32,859 nt of DNA from Actinomycetota bacterium (GTDB taxonomy: Bacteria > Actinomycetota > Acidimicrobiia > Acidimicrobiales > Ilumatobacteraceae). The translations under genes and the position numbers were made by a program. The notes below the pieces were generated by a model that did not search any database, was not told where the DNA came from, and saw only the letters and a list, made by a program, of their open reading frames with translations. Of this stretch, positions 25,949 to 32,859 are shown one piece after another. The DNA is taken from positions 1 through 32,859 of the forward strand of contig RFNE01000279.1 in assembly GCA_009927375.1 (NCBI GenBank). Reading direction: 5' to 3'. Each line of letters opens with the position of its first letter. The first letter of the stretch is position 1.

Positions 25949-28545
25949 ATGACGCTGGGGGTCACGGGGCAGGGTGTCGACTTTGTCGTCAACGGCACGC
26001 CCGTCACGGTCCGTGGAGCACACCCCCATCTCCTTTCCGCTCTCCGCGAAGAGCTGAACATCACCTCTCCGAAAGACGGCTGTTCGCCGAGCGGACAGTG
26101 CGGATGTTGCACCGTCCTCGTCAACGGGAAGGCCGTCGTCAGCTGTCAGACGGACCTCGGCAAAGTGGCTGGAGGAACGGTAACCACCCTTGAGGGGTTC
26201 AATCCAGAAGTTCGTGATCGCTTCGCACAAGCATTTGCGGCCTGCGGCGGTTTGCAGTGTGGATTCTGCATTCCAGGAATCGTCGTGCGTGCACACTCAC
26301 AGATCGAAAAGAAGGGCTCGTCACTGACTCGCAGCGACATGGCGCGACACCTCGGAGCCCATCTCTGTCGATGCACTGGCTACACAAAGATTCTCGACGC
26401 AATCGAGGCGGTTGCTGTGCAGTCCTCACCCCAACCGCTGCCGCTCGGCGAAATCGGAACGCGATCCGCCAAGTATGAAGCCGCTGAACTCGCGCTCGGC
26501 GATCGCGGTTACGTGGATGACATACGGCTTCCAGGACTTCTTCACGCGGCTCTCGTGTTCACTGACCACGCCCGAGCAGACATCCTGAAGATTGACACCG
26601 AGAAAGCGATGCAACAAGCGGGAGTTGTTGCGGTCTACACGGCACAAGACATCCCCGGAGATCCGATGGTCGGCATCATCTACAAGGACTGGCCAGTCAT
26701 GATTCCCGTAGGCGGTCGAACCTCCTACGCAGGCGACGTGCTCGCCGTTGTTGTTGCCGAAACCCGCGAGGCGGCGCGTGCCGCAACGTCGCAGGTCATC
26801 GTGGACTACGCCCCTCTCACCCCCATCACCGATCCAAAGACCGCAATTTCATCGACCGATATTGCGGTCTGGAAGACCGACTCCAACGTGCTCAGCACAA
26901 GTTCGTATTCACGTGGAGACGTTGACCAGGCGCTGGCCGGCTGCGCACATGTTGTACATGAGACGTTCGCTACACAACGGATCGAGCACGCGTTTCTCGA
27001 ACCCGAGTCATCACTCGCTGTCGTCGATCCTGAACACGGTTCCATCCACGTCTACTCGGGCGGCCAAGGCATCTGGGACGATCGGAACGACATCGCGCGC
27101 GTACTCGGCATTGGCAACGACAAAGTGACCGTCGAATTGATCACGAATGGCGGAGCGTTCGGCGGCAAGGAAGACATGTCCAATCAAGCTCATGCTGCTC
27201 TGGCGGCATGGCTGCTGAAGAAGCCCGTGAAGTGCACTCTCTCGCGCGAGGAGAGCTTCCGTATGCACGCCAAGCGCCACCCGATCACGATGGACTACAC
27301 CGCTGGCTGCGACGGCGAAGGTCGGCTCGTTGCGCTCAAGGTTCGCGCTCTTGGCGATAGCGGCGCCTACGCGAGTGTCGGCATGAAAGTGCTGGAGCGT
27401 ATGGCGGGACATGCGAGTGGTCCGTACCACGTACCGAACATCGATGTGCAGGCGATTGCCGCGCGAACCAACAACCCAATCTGTGGCGCGTTCCGAGGCT
27501 TCGGAGCGAATCAGGCACAATTCGCGATGGAAGGCGTCCTCGACAGGCTGGCCGAAAAGTGCGGGATCGATGGATGGACCATTCGCTCTCGAAACGTCAT
27601 CAAGCCCGGGATGGTCTGGGGTCCCGGTCAAATCATGGACGACGGGTGTCTCGGCGCCGAAGTGTGTTTGGAGTCGGTGAAGGATGAGTACTACGAGGCC
27701 AAGCAAGCTGGCAAGGCAGTCGGAGTCGGCCTTGGGCTCAAGAACAGCGGACTCGGAAACGGTTTCAAGGAGATCACCCGCGCCGTCGTCAGATTGCGCA
27801 GCGATGGCGTCACGGAAGTGCGCCATGGCTGGACTGAATGGGTCAAGGAATCAACACGGTCGCCGCTCAAGTAGTCGTGAGCGAACTCGGAGTCGACCCA
27901 AACTCCATCGTCGTCATCGTTGATACGACCCGTGAACTTGGGCTCGGTCAGACCACAGGCTCTCGTGGAACCCTCATGGGCGCGGGAGCCGTGAAGGATG
28001 CGTGCGACGTCGCTCGACGCAACGGGCTCACCAAGGACGTAGATCACGTAGGCGAATACCGTGTCGACTGGACGACCAAGCTCGGAGATCCAGGGGTCGA
28101 GCATCCGATCATTCACTCAACGTTCGGTTACGCCGCCCAACTCGTCGTCATGGATCCTGAGACCAAGAAGATTGAAAAGGTGCTTGCGGCTCACGACGTC
28201 GGCAGAGCGATGAATCCGCTGCTGTGCGAGGGACAGATCGAGGGCAGCGTCCATATGGGTCTCGGATATGCACTGACCGAGGACTTCCCCTCCGATCCTG
28301 CAACCGGATTCCCAACCTTCACGACCCTTCGACAGCTTGGAATCATTCGCGCGAAAGACGTGCCCAAGATTGACGTCAAACTCATCGAGTCACCGCAACC
28401 AAACGCTCCATACGGAATCAAGGGTGTTGGTGAGATCGGCCTCGTCCCCACGGCAGGAGCGGTTGCGGCGGCACTTCACGCAGCCGACGGCGTCTGGCGA
28501 AACACCCTGCCAATGAAACCGGCCAAAGATGAAGAGGCGGACTGA
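25949..28545 (+). CDS. Fused 2Fe-2S/molybdenum hydroxylase of the XdhD / selenium-dependent xanthine dehydrogenase type (one frame break)
   Basis: About 865 residues joining the iron-sulfur and molybdenum subunits of a xanthine-dehydrogenase-family enzyme in one chain, without an FAD domain. The plant-type 2Fe-2S set is Cys45, 51, 54 and 66; the second cluster is in CGGLQCGFCIPG and HLCRCTGY. The Mo domains follow: YVDDIRLPGLLHAALV, GGAFGGKEDMS, RMHAKRHPITMDY, CGAFRGFG, and the catalytic Glu in KGVGEIG near the C-terminus. One A is missing near 27836-27838. Restored, HGWTEMGQGINTVAAQ is continuous. The domain order and several motifs resemble E. coli XdhD and clostridial selenium-dependent XDH. 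Likely hydroxylates a purine or related heterocycle. Confidence 0.87.
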
Positions 28546-28546
28546 G

Positions 28547-29620
28547 ATGGGTGCCACCACCCCAGGGTTCGTCTGCGCGCATCATCACCTCTACTCCACG
28601 CTTGCCCGAGGGATGCCGAGCCCTCCACGGACCCCTGATTCGTTTCTCGCAGTCCTCAAGCAAGTGTGGTGGCGACTCGACGCCGCTCTCGACCTCGACA
28701 TGATCTATTGGAGCGCGAAACTCGGCGCAGTCGAAGCATTGATGGCCGGGACCACATGCATCATTGATCACCACGAATCTCCGAATGCCATAGACGGATC
28801 ACTCTCCGTCATCCGGCAGGCATGCGCAGAGGTTGGTGTGCGAGTGAATGTCGCCTATGGCGTCACCGATCGCTGGCGTGATGACGGCACCAGCGTCGAC
28901 GCCGTTGATGCCCGATCGCCAATGACCAAGGGCGCCAAACTCGGACTTGAAGAAAACAGACGGGCGTTGCAGGACGGTACTGCTGCGATGGTCGGAGTCC
29001 ATGCTTCGTTCACCGTTTGCGACGAAACGCTTCTTGCAGCAAGCGAACTAGCCAAAGAGTTTGGCGTCGGAGTGCACATCCACGTCGCAGAAGGGCTGGA
29101 CGATGCGGGCGCATCGGAACGGCTGCGAAGCCTGGCACAAGACAACTGGTTGATCATTCACGGAGTGCACCTCCGCGAACCGCTGCCTGGTGTTCTCGTA
29201 CACAATCCTCGGTCCAACATGAACAACTCGGTGGGATACGCGAATCCTCAACGTTCATCGATGCGCGTAGCACTCGGGACTGACGGCATAGGTGCTGACA
29301 TGCCAGAAGAGGCTCGGGTCGCTTTCGCCCGGCTCCGAGAGCAGGATCTGACTGCATCAGCCGCCACTGTCGAGACATGGCTCGAACAATCACGTGATCT
29401 TTTCCCAGAATCACGCAACGACGTGGTGACGTGGAACTACGACCACGCTGATTCAATTTGGCACCTCGTCTACACCCCCGGTACGCGACCGATCACGGTA
29501 GACATCGCTGGACGACGCGTGCTTGAGAACGGTCTTCCCACACTCGTCGACATCGACGAGGTTCGCCACAAAGCCGCACAGCAGGCTCATCGACTTCACG
29601 AAAGGCTCAAAGCAGCATGA
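28547..29620 (+). CDS. Compact SsnA-like amidohydrolase (deaminase family)
   Basis: 357 residues, frame intact. Metal-dependent amidohydrolase with the HxH motif in [17 protein letters not shown], then [21 protein letters not shown], the His of [21 protein letters not shown] and the Asp of [13 protein letters not shown], as in SsnA, chlorohydrolases and guanine deaminase. Ordinary members have about 55-60 residues before the HxH motif that build half of a small beta domain. Here HxH lies only about a dozen residues from the ATG and the upstream gene leaves no room. The start has a purine-rich GAGG region upstream and lies 1 nt after the Mo hydroxylase stop. In E. coli ssnA lies near xdhD. Confidence 0.8.
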   Translation: MGATTPGFVCAHHHLYSTLARGMPSPPRTPDSFLAVLKQVWWRLDAALDLDMIYWSAKLGAVEALMAGTTCIIDHHESPNAIDGSLSVIRQACAEVGVRVNVAYGVTDRWRDDGTSVDAVDARSPMTKGAKLGLEENRRALQDGTAAMVGVHASFTVCDETLLAASELAKEFGVGVHIHVAEGLDDAGASERLRSLAQDNWLIIHGVHLREPLPGVLVHNPRSNMNNSVGYANPQRSSMRVALGTDGIGADMPEEARVAFARLREQDLTASAATVETWLEQSRDLFPESRNDVVTWNYDHADSIWHLVYTPGTRPITVDIAGRRVLENGLPTLVDIDEVRHKAAQQAHRLHERLKAA

Positions 29621-30661
29621 CTCTCCCATCACAGGCTCTCAATCCCGCGACTGGACACGCTCGGATGGCCGTCTATCTGCAGGACGCTCACCCGATTCGC
29701 GAAGGAATGTCGATTGCCCAGTACGCAGAATCGAAGGGATTCGAAGCGGTATGGCAAGCCGAGAGTCGATTGGTTCGCGAAGCAACGGTCCCAATGGCCG
29801 CATTTGCGTCAGTCACAACAACGCTCAAGGTGGGCTCCGGCGTCGTCGACTGCTGGAGTAGGAATCCTGCTCGCCTAGCGGCGACCTTCTCCACACTCGA
29901 CGACCTCGCACCGAATCGTGTCATCCTCGGCATCGGAGCCTGGTGGGATCCGCTGGCCCAGAAGGTCGGTATCTCGCGCGCCAAGCCCCTGCGAGCGATG
30001 AAGGAGATCGTGCTCAACGTGAGGGCGCTCCTCAACAATGAGAATGTCACCTACCACGGCGAATTCGTCCACTTCGACGGAATCGAGCTCGATTACGTCT
30101 ACCAAGACCGACGTCCGAAGAACGTGCCGATCTACATCGGTGCAACGGGCATGCAGATGATGGAACTCACCGGCGAGATCGCCGACGGTGTCGTTCTCAA
30201 TTATCTGGTGTCCCCTGATTACAACAAGACCGCTCTTGAAGCGCTCCAGCGAGGCGCGGACAAAGCCGGCCGGAAGATGAGCGATATCGACCGTCCGCAG
30301 CTCGTCGTCTGCAGCGTGCATGAGGACAGGAAAACCGCGCTCGACATGGCTCGCCAGATGGTCACGCAGTACCTCGGTCAACAGCCACACATCATGAAGG
30401 CCTCTGGAGTACCACAGTCGCTCCTTGACAAGGTCGGTGAGGAACTGACCTGGCCGGCAACCCACGAACAAGTAGTGAAGGCATCGCGACACGTGCCAGA
30501 CGAGATCGTCCAGATGCTGACCGCGAGCGGGACCCCTGCCGAAGCACGCGCGCAGGTTCGTCACTACATCGACAACGGGGCAACATGTCCCATCCTCTAT
30601 CCCCCTCGGCGACGTGAAGGCGATGATCGATGCATTCTCGGGCTGGAACGGGAACACATGA
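29617..30661 (+). CDS. Luciferase-like (LLM) class flavin/F420-dependent oxidoreductase (one frame break at the 3' end)
   Basis: About 347 residues of the bacterial-luciferase-like superfamily, TIM-barrel oxidoreductases using FMN or F420. Segments include [51 protein letters not shown], the central [22 protein letters not shown] and, near the end, [21 protein letters not shown]. The sequence is closer to methylenetetrahydromethanopterin-reductase-like F420 enzymes than to RutA, but cofactor and substrate are uncertain. An extra C in the run 30601-30605 fuses it artificially to the next gene. Removing it gives [18 protein letters not shown] and a stop at 30659-30661. Its ATG overlaps the amidohydrolase stop (ATGA). 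Confidence 0.85.
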
Positions 30662-31503
30662 CCGTCGCCACCCCATCGTCCCTCAGCGAGGCACTCGAGT
30701 TTCGGCGCGCCAATCAAGATGCTCTCGTGATCGCTGGCGGCACCGATTTGATGGTCGAGGTCAACTTCAATCGACGCAAGGTTGACGACGTTCTCTCCCT
30801 CACGAGAGTGAACGAACTTCGCAACGTGGAAATCGACGGTCGATCAGTTCGAATTGGCGCGGCGACGCCGTGGTCCGTGCTCGAAACGGGCGAAGTGTCC
30901 AAGTTGCTCCCAGCTCTTGCCGAAGCTGCGCGCACCGTTGGATCACCTCAGATACGTCAGGCTGGAACCATCGGCGGAAACCTCGGGACGTGCTCGCCCG
31001 CAGGCGATGGTCTCCCGGTCCTCGCAGCGCTGAACGCAACAATCGTCGTCGGCTCAGTCGGCGGCTCGAGATCGATTCCATTTGTCGAGTTCATGAAGGG
31101 TCCGAAGCGAAACGACCTCCGTGGAGACGAACTCATCGTCGCAGTTGACATCCCCCTCAATCATTCCTGGCAGGGATATTCAAAGGTCGGTGTGCGTAAT
31201 GCGATGGTCATTTCCGTTGCATCAGCGTGTCTCGCCGTGTCCCTCGACAAGAAGACTGTCTCGATCGCATTGGGTGCCGTTGGCCCAACGATCATCCGTT
31301 GTACCGAGACCGAGAATTGGATTGCAGGGCAAGGAAACGACGTGGTGTCTGCGCTTCGATCGTCGTCACTGCGCAAGGAACTCGGTGAGCGGGCCGCACA
31401 AGAGGCGCGACCCATCTCTGATCATCGATCGACTGCCGAATACCGACGCCACGCCATTGGCGTGATCGTTTCACGGCTTGCTGAGAGGGCAACACATGAG
31501 TGA
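30658..31503 (+). CDS. FAD-binding subunit of a three-subunit xanthine-dehydrogenase-type enzyme
   Basis: 281 residues of the medium (CoxM/PucC-like) subunit, which carries electrons from the iron-sulfur centres to FAD and the final acceptor. FAD motifs are [14 protein letters not shown] near residue 22 and [17 protein letters not shown] near residue 105, followed by the CO_deh_flav_C domain ([20 protein letters not shown]). The start is the ATG that overlaps the corrected stop of the luciferase-like gene (ATGA). The 3' end overlaps the 2Fe-2S subunit by 8 nt. It might also serve the fused enzyme upstream, which lacks its own FAD domain. Confidence 0.9.
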   Translation: MTVATPSSLSEALEFRRANQDALVIAGGTDLMVEVNFNRRKVDDVLSLTRVNELRNVEIDGRSVRIGAATPWSVLETGEVSKLLPALAEAARTVGSPQIRQAGTIGGNLGTCSPAGDGLPVLAALNATIVVGSVGGSRSIPFVEFMKGPKRNDLRGDELIVAVDIPLNHSWQGYSKVGVRNAMVISVASACLAVSLDKKTVSIALGAVGPTIIRCTETENWIAGQGNDVVSALRSSSLRKELGERAAQEARPISDHRSTAEYRRHAIGVIVSRLAERATHE

Positions 31504-31978
31504 GAACTACTCCCTTTCGGTGAATGGCAAATCCCTCGAAGTGCGCGATTCATGGGTTGGCGAGTCTCTCCTTTACGTCCTGCGACAGCGTCTCGGCCTG
31601 CCGGGCACGAAGGGCGCCTGTGAGCAGGGCGAATGCGGTTCCTGCACGGTCCTCATCGACGGAAACGCAGTTTGCTCGTGCCTCGTGATGGCCGCAACCT
31701 GTACGGATTCCAACATCACCACCGTCGAAGGTCTCTCAGATGGCGATGCACTTACTGACGTGCAGCAGGCATTCGTCGAGGCGGGCGGAGTTCAATGCGG
31801 ATTCTGCACACCAGGATTGATCGTCGCGGTCCACAATCTCCTCGAGTCCAACCCTTCCCCAAGCGGACTTGAGGTCAAGGAAGCACTGTCGGGCAACATC
31901 TGCCGTTGCACCGGCTACGGACGAATCTTTGACGCCGTCCAGCTGGTCGTCTCACGACGAACAGGGAGGACATCGTGA
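31496..31978 (+). CDS. 2Fe-2S subunit of the xanthine-dehydrogenase-type enzyme
   Basis: 160 residues, frame intact. N-terminal ferredoxin domain with Cys42, 47, 50 and 62 in [17 protein letters not shown] and the following turn. The helical second domain binds the other cluster through [15 protein letters not shown] and [16 protein letters not shown]. This is the CoxS/PucE-like small subunit passing electrons from the Mo centre to the FAD subunit. The ATG at 31496 overlaps the FAD subunit by 8 nt and the stop overlaps the next GTG as GTGA, so the three subunits should be made in equal amounts. Confidence 0.93.
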   Translation: MSENYSLSVNGKSLEVRDSWVGESLLYVLRQRLGLPGTKGACEQGECGSCTVLIDGNAVCSCLVMAATCTDSNITTVEGLSDGDALTDVQQAFVEAGGVQCGFCTPGLIVAVHNLLESNPSPSGLEVKEALSGNICRCTGYGRIFDAVQLVVSRRTGRTS

Positions 31979-32859
31979 GCATCACCACTACCCGTAGTCG
32001 TGACGTCCTCGGAACGAGCGCACTTCGACCGGACGGCATCCCGAAAGTGAAGGGATCATTTGAGTTCTCGTCCGACGCCAATGACGACTCGATGGCGTGG
32101 GGCGCAACGTTGCGCAGTCCCCACCCTTCAGCGCGGATTCGGTCCATCGATGTCTCGGGCGCGCTGCGCATCGCCGGCGTCCACGCAGTCATCACCGCCA
32201 AAGATGTCCCCGGAAAGGCAACGTATGGTCTGATCAGCCAGGACCAACCGGTCTTTGCGAGCGACGTCGTTCGATACATGGGTGAGCCAGTCGCTGCAGT
32301 TGCAGCAGACCATCCGGAAACTGCACGCCGGGCTCTCTCGGCAATCATCGTCGACTACGAGGTCATGAAGCCTCTCACGGACCCAGAAGAAGCCATCTCA
32401 GGCTCACACCCGCCCATCCATCCGGACGGGAACATCTTCCGTCACCAGCGCATCATTCGCGGTGACCAGACGATCGTTGGAGATGTCGTCGTAGAAGACA
32501 CCTACGAAATCGGCATGCAGGACCAGGCCTTCCTCGGCCTTGAAGCGGCTCTTGCTCGACCCCTTTCTGGTCGTGGAGTGGAGCTCATCGTCGCCACGCA
32601 ATGGCTCCACGAGGATCGCAAGCAAATCGCAGACTGCCTCGGTCTCGCAGAGGACGACGTCTTCCTCACCTGGGAGGTGTCGGCGGAGCGTTCGGCGCGA
32701 GAGAAGACATCAGTCTTCAAGTGCATTGCTGCTTGCTCGCACTCGCCATTGGACGTCCCGTGAAGATGCAGTACGGACGCGAAGAGTCCTTCTTTGGCCA
32801 CGTCCATCGCCATCCGGCGAAGATCTGGATGCGTCACCATGCCTCCAAGACCGGAAAGA
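31975..32859 (+). CDS. Molybdenum-binding subunit of the xanthine-dehydrogenase-type enzyme, N-terminal part (one frame break, runs off window)
   Basis: Catalytic large subunit, of which about 295 residues are present. The a/b hammerhead domain is seen in PDGIPKVKGSFEFSSD, LRSPHPSARIRSIDVS and VRYMGEPVAAVAADHPETA, close to PucD-like xanthine dehydrogenases. One C is missing near 32669-32670. With it restored the Mo-pterin motif LTLGGVGGAFGAREDIS and KMQYGREESFFGHVHRHPA follow and stay open to the window edge. The gene starts at a GTG that overlaps the 2Fe-2S subunit stop. The catalytic Glu lies outside the window. Confidence 0.88.

Noticed and set aside
29617..31503. A single 628-residue protein joining a luciferase-like domain to an FAD-binding domain
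   Set aside because: The fusion depends on one extra C in the run at 30601-30605. Removing it gives a normal end to the first protein and an ATGA overlap with a normal start of the second.

Overview
The window looks like a chromosomal segment from a mid-GC actinobacterium, most plausibly of the Acidimicrobiia/Ilumatobacter type. This is an inference from gene content: an actinobacterial GuaB1, a luciferase-like (F420/FMN) oxidoreductase, Liv transporter genes, and many GTG-started genes whose -10 box (TANNNT) sits exactly 6 nt before the start codon, so their mRNAs should be leaderless. No rRNA, tRNA, CRISPR array, insertion sequence or phage gene was found. Coding density is very high, with many 1-11 nt overlaps.

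Layout: (1) 1-2.6 kb, guaB1 overlapping cmk, divergent from sua5. (2) 2.6-8.0 kb, a branched-chain amino acid type ABC importer. livK reads rightwards and meets the leftward livH-livM-livG-livF operon at a shared bidirectional terminator. LivK appears circularly permuted and LivH carries an extra secreted N-terminal domain. (3) 8.0-11.1 kb, heme A synthase ctaA, a secreted M23 peptidase with three peptidoglycan-binding repeats, and a histidine phosphatase. (4) 11.2-16.6 kb, a heterodimeric ABC exporter coupled to a lipoprotein of unknown function, then a membrane-anchored unknown protein and a hexapeptide acyltransferase. (5) 16.7-22.3 kb, panB-panC, a ProA-like reductase with a Gfo/Idh/MocA oxidoreductase, an MBL-fold hydrolase and a TauE/SafE permease. 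(6) 22.3-32.9 kb, a catabolic block: class III aminotransferase, M20-type amidohydrolase/carbamoylase, N-carbamoyl-D-amino-acid-hydrolase-like enzyme, a fused FeS-Mo hydroxylase of the XdhD/selenium-dependent-XDH type, a short SsnA-like amidohydrolase, a luciferase-like oxidoreductase, and a second three-subunit xanthine-dehydrogenase-type enzyme (FAD, 2Fe-2S, Mo) that runs off the end. Together these suggest oxidation, deamination and opening of N-heterocycles (purines, pyrimidines or hydantoins) followed by release of ammonia and CO2 from the ureido products.

Quality warning: about 17 of the 30 genes contain one to three single-base frame breaks, mostly losses within short homopolymers, with perfectly conserved protein on both sides of each break. 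This fits uncorrected long-read sequence better than real gene decay. I therefore give each broken gene as one CDS over its full span and state where the frame breaks.
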